A stretch of DNA of 64,000 bases from G965216905 sp965216905 (GTDB lineage: Bacteria; Actinomycetota; Acidimicrobiia; Spongiisociales; ZC4RG35), in assembly GCA_965216905.1 (NCBI GenBank), contig OZ244213.1:1612001-1676000 (forward strand). Direction: 5' to 3'. A model generated the notes under the pieces. It was not told the DNA's origin. It searched no databases and saw nothing but the letters and a program-made list of their open reading frames with translations. Positions 34,700 to 43,381 of the stretch are shown here, piece by piece. The position numbers and the translations under genes are program-made. Every line of letters starts with the position of its first letter. Position 1 is the first letter of the stretch.

Positions 34700-36849
34700 C
34701 GGCGACCATCAGGGAAACCCCGCCGGCCAAAGCAGCCGAAACGGATGCAGGCCGGACCAAACGGTGGCGTGGCGCCTGGGTGCTTCTCGGCATCACCCTC
34801 GTGGCGCTGGCCATCATCAGCGTTGCGAACTGGTGGCTCGTGTACCGGAGCGGCATCGACCAGGCGGCGGCGATCGAGGCTCAACCTCCGCTCGGCTACA
34901 TGTTCCGCTACGCCAGTCTCGAGTACTACGGCAACGTGCTCGGCTTCGGCCCGTTGCTCATGGTGTCGGCTCTGGTGTTGTGGCTCGACCGCACAAACAC
35001 CTTCGGATGGCTCATGGGCGCAGGCGTGATCGCCTGGATGATTGCCAACCTCATGACGGTGTTGTTCGCCGTGACGGTGGACCGCGACCCGACGTCGCCG
35101 AGTCTGCCATTCCTGGCATGGACACTCGTCACATCGATGATGGTGTTTCCCGCACTGCTGGCCGTGTCGATTGCCTTCTTCCCGAACGGCAGGATCACCG
35201 CGAGCGGATGGTGGCGACGTCTGCTCCAGATTGCCTTGGCGTTTGGGTTCACGGTGCTCGTCGGAGCCAGGTTCCTCCCCGGACCGATCGCCACCGACCC
35301 GACCGATCCCGTCTTCAACGTCGACAACCCGTTCGGGTTGCCAATCGACGAGGTGTTCAGCTTGGAGCTGGCCGTGTTCGGCGCCCTCATCCTGACGATC
35401 TTCACGTTCGCTTCGCTGGTGACGACGTACGTCCGGTCCGCGCAAGAGGCAAGACATCAGATCAAGTGGATCGTGGCGATGATCCCGTTCCAGATCGTCG
35501 GCCAGATCATCATCAGCTTCATCGACGCGCCGTGGGAAACCATTCCGTCCGGCATCGGGATCATGGCGTTCGCCGGCGTGTTCGCACTGGCAGTGACCAA
35601 ACGCAACCTGTATGGGATCGACATCATCATCTCGAAAGCCCTCGTGTTCACGGCGTTGGCGGGGTTCATCGGTGTTGTGTACGTGTCGGTTGTGGTGGGT
35701 GTGGGGTCGCTACTGGGGCAGGGTGACGAACCGAGCACGGTGCTGTCGGTGGCGGCGACCGCCATCGTGGCGGTGGCGTTCCAGCCGGTCCGACGATGGT
35801 TCGAACACGTCGCCAACCGGGTCGTGTTCGGTCGAAAGGCCACCCCCTACCAGGTGCTGTCCGAGTTCTCCCGCCGGGTGGCGGCCACCTCCGACGACCT
35901 CCTCGACGACGCCGCTCGATCGCTGGCGGAAGGCACCCGGGCAGAGCGGGTCTCGATCTCGGTGCTGTCTGACGGAGAACCGGTCGAGGCGGCGGCGTGG
36001 CCCCCGGAGTCGGGTGTTGGCTCGTCGAACACGGTGTCGTTTCCGATCACCGACGGCGACACTCTGCTCGGCTCGTTGGATCTGCACCTGTCGGCGGGAG
36101 CCGACCTCGCCGAGGACGACCAGCGGCTGGCGTCACAGCTCGCCTCGGGGATGGGTCTGGCGCTCCGCAACCAGCTCCTGACCGAGAACCTCGAGGCCCG
36201 GGTCGACGATCTCCGCCGGTCACGTCGCCGGCTGGTGGCGCTCCAGGACGAGACCCGCCGCCGGATCGAACGCGACCTCCACGACGGCGCCCAGCAACAG
36301 CTCGTCGCTCTCAAGGTGAAGCTCGGTCTCGGTCGGGCGATCGCCGCCAAGGAGGGAGCAGTCGACACCGCCGCCACCCTCGAACGGCTCGCAGCCCAAG
36401 CGGACCGGGCCGTCGACGCCATGCGCGAGTTCGCTCGCGGCGTCTACCCACCATTGTTGGAGGCGGAAGGGCTGACCAGTGCGATCGGTGCGCAGCTGCG
36501 TCGGGCGCCCATTCCCGTCACGATGACCGCAGACGGGATCGACCGCTATCCCCGCGAGATCGAGTCGACCATCTATTTCTGTGTCCTCGAAGCCCTGAGG
36601 AACACGGTCCGTCATGCTGACGCCACCTCCGCCACCATCGACCTCACCCAACCCAACGGGTCGGTGATCTTCGAAGTCACCGACGACGGGCGGGGATTCG
36701 ACCCGAGCTCCGGGCTCGGTGCGGGTTTGACGGCGATCTCCGACCGAGTGGATGCGCTGACCGGGACATTCATGGTGTACAGCGAAAGCGGTCGCGGAAC
36801 GAGAATCGTGGGCAGCCTGCCCGCACATGCGGAAGGCGATGCATCATGA
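34696..36849 (+). CDS. Membrane sensor histidine kinase (HisKA_3, NarX/DesK type)
   Basis: 717 residues. About eight membrane segments fill residues 27-370, including a loop with SIAFFPNGRIT. A GAF-like domain spans roughly 381-495, and a coiled coil leads to HisKA_3 with phospho-acceptor His529 in RRIERDLHDGAQQQL. The HATPase shows CVLEALRNTVRHADA, VTDDGRGFDP and GAGLTAISDRV. All catalytic boxes are intact. It overlaps both neighbours by 4 bases (ATGA), so it is expected to phosphorylate the receiver-cyclase encoded just upstream. Confidence 0.92.
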   Translation: MTATIRETPPAKAAETDAGRTKRWRGAWVLLGITLVALAIISVANWWLVYRSGIDQAAAIEAQPPLGYMFRYASLEYYGNVLGFGPLLMVSALVLWLDRTNTFGWLMGAGVIAWMIANLMTVLFAVTVDRDPTSPSLPFLAWTLVTSMMVFPALLAVSIAFFPNGRITASGWWRRLLQIALAFGFTVLVGARFLPGPIATDPTDPVFNVDNPFGLPIDEVFSLELAVFGALILTIFTFASLVTTYVRSAQEARHQIKWIVAMIPFQIVGQIIISFIDAPWETIPSGIGIMAFAGVFALAVTKRNLYGIDIIISKALVFTALAGFIGVVYVSVVVGVGSLLGQGDEPSTVLSVAATAIVAVAFQPVRRWFEHVANRVVFGRKATPYQVLSEFSRRVAATSDDLLDDAARSLAEGTRAERVSISVLSDGEPVEAAAWPPESGVGSSNTVSFPITDGDTLLGSLDLHLSAGADLAEDDQRLASQLASGMGLALRNQLLTENLEARVDDLRRSRRRLVALQDETRRRIERDLHDGAQQQLVALKVKLGLGRAIAAKEGAVDTAATLERLAAQADRAVDAMREFARGVYPPLLEAEGLTSAIGAQLRRAPIPVTMTADGIDRYPREIESTIYFCVLEALRNTVRHADATSATIDLTQPNGSVIFEVTDDGRGFDPSSGLGAGLTAISDRVDALTGTFMVYSESGRGTRIVGSLPAHAEGDAS

Positions 36850-39014
36850 ACGATGTCGATGTCGATGTCGATGTCGATGTCGATGTCGATGTCGAGGTCG
36901 ATGTCGCTCTGTCGCAACGAGGACGTCGACGACTCTGGGTGGGCGTGGGCTTCGTCATGGCCGCACTCGTCGGCCTCAACGTGCTCACGTGGTGGATTGA
37001 TCTCACCATCGACCGGGCGCAGATACTGTCCGCGGAGCCGGAGTTCGCAACGATGTTCCGCTACTACGGACCGGAATTCACCGGCGACAGCATCGGATTC
37101 GGGATGGCTGTCCTGATCGGCGCACTCGTGGTCACTCGCGATCGCACCAACCGCTTCGCCTGGGTGTTCGGCACGTTCAGCCTGCCCTGGATGGTGGCGA
37201 TGTACCTCACCGCGCTCGCGGGCCTCAGTCTCAGTGGATACCTGTCGGCGGCGGCGGCACCATGGTTCGCCTACCTGAGCTCGATCTTCATGTTCGCATT
37301 CTCGATCGGGACGGTGCTCATCCTGGCCTTGTTCCCCAACGGGTCACTCCCGGCGGGATGGCTCCGGAGCGCTCTTCGGGTCGGATTCGGGTTCTTGGTT
37401 CTCGGCAGCCTTCTGACGGCCTTCTCTCCGGGGGAGATTTCGACCTCGATGTCAACGACCTGGAACATGCAGAACCCGCTCGGTCTGAATGCACTCGGGT
37501 GGTTCGACGTGACGCTCCTCGACACGATCAACGTCGTCGTCCCTCTCCTCGCCATGCTCTCGTTGGTCGTTCGATTCATCAGGTCCGGATCCGAAGTCCG
37601 TCTTCAGATCAAGTGGGTGGCGACTGCAATGTTGCTGATGAGCGTCGCCGCCGGCCTGATGACCGAAGTGCTCGACAACCAGTGGGAGGGCTACCCCGTA
37701 ATGGTCGGCCTCTGGCTGACCGTCGCAGCAGTTGGCGTGGCCATCACGAAGCACAAGCTGTACGAGATCGACATCGTCATCTCTCGATCACTCGTCTTCG
37801 TGACCCTCGCCGTGTTCATCACCGCCGTCTACATCGGCACGGTTGTCGGCATCGGCCACGCCGTCGGAGGCTCGGATACGTTCTGGTCGATCGCCGCCAC
37901 GGCACTGGTGGCAGTGGTCTTCGAGCCGGTGCGGGTACGGGTGCAGAAATGGGTCAACCGGCTGGTGTACGGGCAGCGGGCGACGCCATACGAGGTGCTG
38001 TCCGACCTGACTGGCCGCTTGGCGGCCACCGAACGGGAAGAGGGCTTGCTCGATCGAATGGTGACCCGCCTCGCCGAAGGCACCGGAGCCGACCGGGCTG
38101 TCGTGTGGATCCACGAGGACGACTTGTTCCGGGCCGCGGCGTGCGATCCAGGGACCGAGCTGCCGACCGACACCGTCGTGTCCGTGGCCGACCTGCCCGG
38201 AACCACCAAGCCGATCAGCCACGAAGACGAACTGCTCGGTGCCATCACGCTCGAACACCGACGTGGCGAGTCGCTCACACCCACCGAGATCAAGCTCGTC
38301 GACGATCTCGCCGGCGCGGCGGGGCTCTTCCTGCGTCGTCTCCGACTCGAACGCGATCTGGCGAAGAAGGCCGAGGAACTCGAAGTATCACGTCGTCGAC
38401 TGGTCGATGCACAGAACGTCGAACGGCGCCGGCTCGAAGGTGAGCTGAACGACGGCGCACAACAATACGTCGTGGCGCTGAAGGCCCAACTCGGCCTCGC
38501 CGAACAACAGGCGAGGATCGAGGACTCCGACAAGGTGGCGGCGCTCATCGCCCAGATGACCGCCGACACCCAGGACGCCATTGACCAGATCACCAGGCTC
38601 GCCAACGGGATCTACCCGTTACTCCTCGAATCGGAGGGCCTTGCCGTGGCGGTCACTGCCCTGACAGACCGGGCCCCGGTCGACGTGCAGGTCGAAACCG
38701 ACGTGGCTCGCCGGTACCCGGTCGCCACCGAAGCCGCCGTCTACTTCACGATCTCCGAAGCCATCACGAACGCCGTCAAACACGGCATCGCGCCAATACA
38801 CGTTCGCGTCGGTGATGCGTCCGGCGACATCGAGTTCACGGTTGCCGACTCCGGCCCGGGATTCGATCCGGTCTCGGTGGCCCGAGGCTCGGGTCTGAAC
38901 AACATGGGCGACCGCCTCGAAGCGCTCGACGGGGCGGTCACGATTTCCAGCAGCCCCGGCGACCGCACCACCGTGGAGGGCCGGGTACCGCCCCGGCTCG
39001 TGGCAGCATCGTGA
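36846..39014 (+). CDS. Membrane histidine-kinase paralogue lacking the phospho-acceptor His (pseudokinase)
   Basis: 722 residues, with the same plan as its upstream neighbour: multi-TM sensor, GAF-like domain, coiled coil, HisKA_3-type helices, HATPase. At the phospho-acceptor position the sequence reads ERRRLEGELNDGAQQYVV: Asn535 (codon AAC, 38448-38450) replaces His. The ATP-binding boxes remain (AITNAVKHG, VADSGPGFDP, GSGLNNMGDRLEAL). It may bind ATP and dimerise with or regulate the active kinase rather than phosphorylate (inference). The start ATG overlaps the previous stop, followed by a (Asp-Val)n tract. The reading frame is clean over its whole length, so it is not decaying. Confidence 0.88.
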   Translation: MNDVDVDVDVDVDVDVEVDVALSQRGRRRLWVGVGFVMAALVGLNVLTWWIDLTIDRAQILSAEPEFATMFRYYGPEFTGDSIGFGMAVLIGALVVTRDRTNRFAWVFGTFSLPWMVAMYLTALAGLSLSGYLSAAAAPWFAYLSSIFMFAFSIGTVLILALFPNGSLPAGWLRSALRVGFGFLVLGSLLTAFSPGEISTSMSTTWNMQNPLGLNALGWFDVTLLDTINVVVPLLAMLSLVVRFIRSGSEVRLQIKWVATAMLLMSVAAGLMTEVLDNQWEGYPVMVGLWLTVAAVGVAITKHKLYEIDIVISRSLVFVTLAVFITAVYIGTVVGIGHAVGGSDTFWSIAATALVAVVFEPVRVRVQKWVNRLVYGQRATPYEVLSDLTGRLAATEREEGLLDRMVTRLAEGTGADRAVVWIHEDDLFRAAACDPGTELPTDTVVSVADLPGTTKPISHEDELLGAITLEHRRGESLTPTEIKLVDDLAGAAGLFLRRLRLERDLAKKAEELEVSRRRLVDAQNVERRRLEGELNDGAQQYVVALKAQLGLAEQQARIEDSDKVAALIAQMTADTQDAIDQITRLANGIYPLLLESEGLAVAVTALTDRAPVDVQVETDVARRYPVATEAAVYFTISEAITNAVKHGIAPIHVRVGDASGDIEFTVADSGPGFDPVSVARGSGLNNMGDRLEALDGAVTISSSPGDRTTVEGRVPPRLVAAS
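36852..36905 (+). repeat. Hexanucleotide tandem repeat GATGTC x9 (one variant)
   Basis: Nine in-frame hexamers: seven GATGTC, one GAGGTC, one GATGTC. They encode an alternating Asp-Val tail right after MN of the pseudokinase. Length change would alter the N-terminus by two residues per unit without a frameshift. Confidence 0.95.
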
Positions 39015-39228
39015 GCGTCCGAGGGTCGACTGCCGGCCCCCGTCGCCGCTCCAGTGGGCCGTATTACCGAGGAGATTTGACTCGAGGTCGCAGCGCTTCG
39101 CAGCCATCGCGACTTCGAGGTCTGCAGGAGGTGTCGAAAACCTCACCCGATCTGCAGGCGAGCACGCTGGCCGATCATCCAGCCGTCCGGCACGCTGAAC
39201 GGATCGCTGCTTGGACGGAGAGGGGACC

Positions 39229-39877
39229 TGGTGGTGTCGATCGGGTCGACCGCGATCGAGGCGGTGCTCTTCGAGCCCGTACTCTCTCGAGCGCAGCGCG
39301 CAGCTAACCGCCTGGTCTTCGGCAGCAGAGCCACACCCTACGAAGTGCTCGCCGATCTGGCACAGCGTATGTCCCGTGCCGAGCCACACGCCGGACTGCT
39401 CGACCGGATGGCAGAGCGTCTGGCCGCCGGCACCGGGGCCGACCGGGCCGTCGTGTGGGCCCGCGATGAGGGAGTCTGGTCCCCGGTAGCAGCACATCCC
39501 GCACCGAAGGAGCACGCGGTCGACTCACGCGAGGACGTCCCCGGAATGGTCGTCTCGGTGGTCGACGACGGAAGTGGAGATCGGCGCGCTCAGCCTGGAG
39601 CTCGCTCGTGGTGGCCAAATGAACCCGACCGAGCAACAGCTGGTGCTCGACCTCGCCGCCTCCGCAGGACTGGTACTCGGTCGTGCTCGACTCGACGCAG
39701 CCCTCGCCGCCAGGGCAGTCGAACTCACGGAATCGCGGCGCCGTCTGCTCGGTGCCGAGGAGTCGAAGTCGGTGACCTCGGTGAGCTGCCCGAGCCCGTC
39801 GCGGTCGCCGCCTACTTCACCATCTCTGAGGCACTCACCAACGCCATCAAGCATGAATGCTCTGACCGAAGACGGGG
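39229..39877 (+). pseudogene. Degraded third histidine-kinase copy
   Basis: Pieces in different frames match the two upstream kinases in order. From 39231: LFEPVLSRAQRAANRLVFGSRATPYEVLADLAQRMS and LLDRMAERLAAGTGADRAVVWARDEG. After a frame change near 39570: IGALSLELARGGQMNPTEQQLVLDLAASAGL and ELTESRRRLLGAEES. After another change near 39765: LPEPVAVAAYFTISEALTNAIKHE. The membrane part, the whole phospho-acceptor helix and the rest of the ATPase are missing. It is a tandem-duplicate remnant. The stretch 39015-39228 before it holds no recognisable coding sequence. Confidence 0.75.
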
Positions 39878-40252
39878 TCAGTCGCTGTCGGCCCAGGCTC
39901 CGGCGAGCGACTCGGGCCCGAACTCTGACTTCGTGATGAACGCGATGGCACCGGCATCGAGCGCCCGCTGCTCGAACTCGTCGGGGCCGTAGGTGGAGAG
40001 CACCACGACTCGGACGCCAGGGTGCTCTGTGGCGATCCGTCGCGTCGCCTCGATCCCGTCCATACCCGGCATCTGAATGTCCATCAGCACGAGGTCGGGC
40101 GCCACGCTGGCAAGCACCGTCAGCGCATCCTCTCCGCTCGCCGACTCCCCGACCACCTCGAACCCATCGGTCAGCTCGACCGTCAGACTGGCTGCCGAAC
40201 GAAATGGTTCCTGGTCGTCGACGATGAATACACGGACGTTCTCGGTCGCCAC
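39878..40252 (-). CDS. Receiver-only response regulator
   Basis: 124 residues, a CheY-like receiver: VFIVDDQEPF with acidic pair, phospho-Asp in LVLMDIQMPGMDG, VVVLSTYG, and Lys in AIAFITKSEF. The HTH output domain usual for this NarL-type receiver is absent; the protein stops soon after the last helix. GTG 40252 is chosen because GGGAG lies five bases before it; GTG 40264 is possible. It could be a phosphate sink or messenger for the local kinases, or the truncated end of a longer regulator next to the broken kinase. Confidence 0.85.
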   Translation of the reverse strand: MATENVRVFIVDDQEPFRSAASLTVELTDGFEVVGESASGEDALTVLASVAPDLVLMDIQMPGMDGIEATRRIATEHPGVRVVVLSTYGPDEFEQRALDAGAIAFITKSEFGPESLAGAWADSD

Positions 40253-40333
40253 AATCACTCCCACATCATCGGTCCTCGAGGGCCAATCGCACAGCCGGGT
40301 GACACGCTTCGAGCGGTGTGGATACCCACACCG

Positions 40334-40996
40334 TCAGCCGGTCTCTGCGAGGTAGAGGACTGCGGCGAGGACCCTCCGATTGGTCTCCTTCTCGGGGAAG
40401 AGATCCAGTTTGGTGAACAGGGAGTTGATGTGTTTCTCGATCGCTCGCTCCGACAGGTACAGGTTCTCAGCAATGGCCTTGTTCGATCGTCCGGCCGCCA
40501 GCTCGGAGAGCACCTCCAGCTCCCGGGGGGTGAGGCGTTCGAGCTTGGAGGCTTTCGACTGAAGCCTGCCTTCCACGAGCGCATCGATCACCCGCGGGTC
40601 GATCTTCGACTCGCCCCGAGCGACGCGCTCGATGGCCTCGGCCAGCGCGCCTGCGTCACCAACCCGCTCCTTGAGGAGATATGCCAGCCCCGCGCTCCCC
40701 GCCTCCAGGAGGCGAAGCGCGTACTCGGGTTCGACGTACTGACTCAGAACCACCACGCCGGTTGTTGGGAACTGGTCGCGAATCTGCCGAGCGGCCCGGA
40801 TGCCCTCGTCGGTCCGGGTCGGTGGCATTCGGATGTCGGTGACGACGGCCTCGGGATCGGTTGCTTCGACGAGGGTGAGGAGTTCGTCGGCGTTCTCGGC
40901 GATCCCCACCACTTCGTAGCCTTCGTGTTCGAGGACCATGCGCACGCCTTCACGAATGATGAAGGCATCATCGGCGATCACGACCCGGCGTGGCAC
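40334..40996 (-). CDS. NarL/LuxR-family response regulator
   Basis: 220 residues. The receiver has Asp in VVTDIRMPPTRTDEG, VVVLSQYVEPEYALRLLEAGSAGLAYLLKERV. The HTH domain has LTPRELEVLSELAAGRSNKAIAENLYLSERAIEKHINSLFTKL. The receiver closely resembles that of the receiver-cyclase (shared DIRMPP, SQY-PEYA-LL-G-AG-AYLLK), suggesting common descent and a shared kinase. The start is GTG at 40996. DNA targets are unknown; it may regulate this island. Confidence 0.92.
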   Translation of the reverse strand: MPRRVVIADDAFIIREGVRMVLEHEGYEVVGIAENADELLTLVEATDPEAVVTDIRMPPTRTDEGIRAARQIRDQFPTTGVVVLSQYVEPEYALRLLEAGSAGLAYLLKERVGDAGALAEAIERVARGESKIDPRVIDALVEGRLQSKASKLERLTPRELEVLSELAAGRSNKAIAENLYLSERAIEKHINSLFTKLDLFPEKETNRRVLAAVLYLAETG

Positions 40997-41121
40997 GGTG
41001 CCACTGTATCAATGAACGTCTCCGCTCCTCCGCCTTGGGTGGCGATGTCGAATTGGGCCGCGTGCATACGTCGACTGTGTGTCACGATCCGCAGGGTGCG
41101 GATCGACCGAGAGGAGGCACG

Positions 41122-41439
41122 ATGCCGAAGTATGTGTTCGCGTACCACGGTGGTGGCATGGCCGAGACCGAAGAAGAGATGGCGGCGGTCATGAAGGCAT
41201 GGGAAGACTGGTACGGCTCGCTGGGCGAAGCCGTCGCAGACGGCGGGGCGCCGGTCGGGGCCGCCAAGACGGTGGCCGCCGATGGATCGGTGACGGACGG
41301 CGGTGGCGCCAACCCCCTGACCGGCTACACGGTCGTCGAGGCCGACGATCTCGACGCGGCCGTCGGCATGGCCAAAGGCTGCCCGATCCTCACGTCCGGT
41401 GGTTCGGTGGAGGTGGCCGAGACAATCGACATGAGCTGA
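41122..41439 (+). CDS. YCII-related protein
   Basis: 105 residues, a single YCII-like alpha/beta fold. MPKYVFAYHGGGMAETEEEMAAVMKAWEDWYGSLG at the start and GYTVVEADDLDAAVGMAKGCPIL near the end are typical. It lacks the DGPF motif of the sigma-factor-linked type found at 49952. GAGGAGG lies before the ATG. Function is unknown; YCII proteins may be small enzymes or signal binders. Confidence 0.88.
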   Translation: MPKYVFAYHGGGMAETEEEMAAVMKAWEDWYGSLGEAVADGGAPVGAAKTVAADGSVTDGGGANPLTGYTVVEADDLDAAVGMAKGCPILTSGGSVEVAETIDMS

Positions 41440-41507
41440 CGATCCGGCCGGCGTGATCCGCTCTCGACGGTCCCTATTCTCGGTGGACCGTCGGTGAGAG
41501 GGATGAC

Positions 41508-42500
41508 ATGACCGTTCGAATCGGCCTGCTGTCGGCAGCCCGGATCTCAGAGGCCGCAATGGTCGAACCGGCCCGGATCGTGGCCGGTGTCGAGGTGACG
41601 ACGGTGGCGGCCCGCGCGGCCGCCACCGCCCGCGACGCCGCCGCCCGGTGGGGAATCGAACGGTGGGTCGAGGGGTATGAGACCCTCTTGGCCGACCCGG
41701 GGGTGGATGCTGTCTACATCGCCACCCCGGCCTCCTTTCATCGCCCGTGGGCGGTGGCGGCGCTCGAGGCCGGCAAGCATGTGCTGGTCGAGAAGCCGTT
41801 GGCCGCCAACGCGGCGGATGCCGCCCGCATGGTTGCTGCGGCGGAGCGATCGGACCAGGTGGCCATGGAGGGCATGCACTGGCGGCATCACCCACTGGCT
41901 GCCCGGATGAAGGCGATCGTCGACAGTGGCCGGTTGGGCCGGGTGACGGAGATCGACGCCACCTTCGAGGTGGCGGCCGATCGGATCCCCACCACCGACA
42001 TTCGGTACCGGCTGGAACTCGGCGGCGGGGCCATGATGGACATCGGCTGTTACCCGCTGAGCTGGGTGCGGCACCTCATCGGACCGGACTGCACGGTGGA
42101 GTCGGCGGAAGCAACCGAGGTAGCAGCCCAGATCGATGGGGACCTGTCGGCATCGCTGGTCTGGCGCAGCGGCGTTCGCGGCACGGTGACGGCGTCGATG
42201 ATCGGTGCCACGCCTTCCCACTCCAGCATCGTCGTCTCCGGAGACCGGGCCACGCTGCACGTCGAGACGCCCGTGGCACCGCAGAACGGTGCCCGCCTGT
42301 GGGTGGAGGAAGACGGAGTGCAGCATCCCGAAGACGTCGCCACCTCCGCCACCTTCGTCCATCAACTCGAGGCCTTCCGTGACGCCATCGTCGACGGAGC
42401 CCCGTTCCTCACCTCCTTCGAAGAAGGCGCCGCCGTCATGGCCCTGATCGACGCCGCCTACCAACACGCCGGACTCGAACCTCGCCCAGCCGCCCCGTGA
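41508..42500 (+). CDS. Gfo/Idh/MocA-family oxidoreductase
   Basis: 330 residues. The NAD(P)-binding N-terminal domain starts RIGLLSAARISEAAMVEPAR, with DAVYIATPASFHRPWAVAALEAGKHVLVEKPLA, the family hallmark with the EKP lysine. The C-terminal barrel has GGGAMMDIGCYPLSWVRHLIG. Typical substrates are sugars, inositols or trans-dihydrodiols; here it is unknown. The stop overlaps the GTG of the DUF2834 gene. Confidence 0.9.
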   Translation: MTVRIGLLSAARISEAAMVEPARIVAGVEVTTVAARAAATARDAAARWGIERWVEGYETLLADPGVDAVYIATPASFHRPWAVAALEAGKHVLVEKPLAANAADAARMVAAAERSDQVAMEGMHWRHHPLAARMKAIVDSGRLGRVTEIDATFEVAADRIPTTDIRYRLELGGGAMMDIGCYPLSWVRHLIGPDCTVESAEATEVAAQIDGDLSASLVWRSGVRGTVTASMIGATPSHSSIVVSGDRATLHVETPVAPQNGARLWVEEDGVQHPEDVATSATFVHQLEAFRDAIVDGAPFLTSFEEGAAVMALIDAAYQHAGLEPRPAAP

Positions 42501-42949
42501 GGCTTTTTATCACCTGGATGGGCTCAGACGCGCCCCTTCCGGGTCGCGAGAACGGTGAGGAGGCAGCACTCTCGCCTTCCGACGAATCGAAGCTGACCCC
42601 GGCGATGTGGCTCTACGGAGGACTGGCCGTGGCCGGCGCGGCGATTCCGTGGTACTTCAACCTGGAGCACATCTCCGCCGGTGGCGGGATCGCCGGGTTC
42701 GTCTCCGAGGGATTCCTGACCGCCGCCACGTCATCGATCACGGTGGACGTGCTGGTGGCGGCCGCAACCTTCTTCGCCTTCGTTGTCTACGAGTCGCGCC
42801 GGATCGGCATGAGTCACGCCTGGGCGTATGTCCTGGTCGCCTTGGTGGTGGCGTTCGCCTGTGCCTTCCCCCTGTTCTTGCTGATGCGGGAACGTCACGT
42901 CAGAAGGAGTAGTCCCCGAATCGACCCCAGGCCACGAAGAGGGCGATGA
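42497..42949 (+). CDS. DUF2834 membrane protein
   Basis: 150 residues. The core resembles DUF2834: WLYGGLAVAGAAIPWYFNLEHISAGGG, SSITVDVLVAAATFFAFVVYESRRIGM, YVLVALVVAFACAFPLFLLMRER, giving three hydrophobic segments. The GTG at 42497 overlaps the upstream stop (GTGA), which favours coupling, but ATG 42518 or 42605 are possible starts. The last 16 residues are basic and overlap the converging DoxX gene. Confidence 0.8.
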   Translation: MRLFITWMGSDAPLPGRENGEEAALSPSDESKLTPAMWLYGGLAVAGAAIPWYFNLEHISAGGGIAGFVSEGFLTAATSSITVDVLVAAATFFAFVVYESRRIGMSHAWAYVLVALVVAFACAFPLFLLMRERHVRRSSPRIDPRPRRGR

Positions 42950-43277
42950 GGCCGAGGACGGCGTTCATCACCACCATCTGCGTCTCGCCACGGCGGCTGT
43001 GGATCACGATGGCTCCCACCATGACGGCGGCGATTCCCAGCGCGGCGAGTGGAACGAGAACGGGTCCGATCCCGGTCACGGCGGGAAGGATCAGTCCAAC
43101 TGCACCGAGGACCTCGGCGAGTCCGACGAACCGGACGAGGCCGGTGGACACGTCGTTCACCCACCCCATGCGCTCATCGGCGGCGAGTCGCTCATATGGC
43201 TGCATCAGCTTCATGGCGCCCGCCATCAGGAATGTCACGGCCAGCACGATCTGGGCGATCCACAGCACAACGTTCAT
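42900..43277 (-). CDS. DoxX-family membrane protein
   Basis: 125 residues, four hydrophobic segments. VLWIAQIVLAVTFLMAGAMKLMQP is the family opening, followed by RFVGLAEVLGAVGLILPAVTGI and IHSRRGETQMVVMNAVLGLIALFVAWGRF. DoxX-like proteins are linked with quinone or thiosulfate redox in some bacteria, but most are uncharacterised. The ATG at 43277 is preceded by GAGGAGGAG. Its end overlaps the DUF2834 gene. Confidence 0.88.
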   Translation of the reverse strand: MNVVLWIAQIVLAVTFLMAGAMKLMQPYERLAADERMGWVNDVSTGLVRFVGLAEVLGAVGLILPAVTGIGPVLVPLAALGIAAVMVGAIVIHSRRGETQMVVMNAVLGLIALFVAWGRFGDYSF

Positions 43278-43381
43278 CGGTCTCCTCCTCGATCCGTCCC
43301 CGAACACAACCGGTTGAACGATCAAATATTCCGTGATGCAATCTCGAAGGCGCGCCGGGCGGAGCGCCCTCGATCCGGCCG

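Noticed and set aside
39014..39307. 98-codon plus-strand open frame after the pseudokinase
   Set aside because: Its translation has no similarity to anything recognised and crosses the kinase remnant in the wrong frame.
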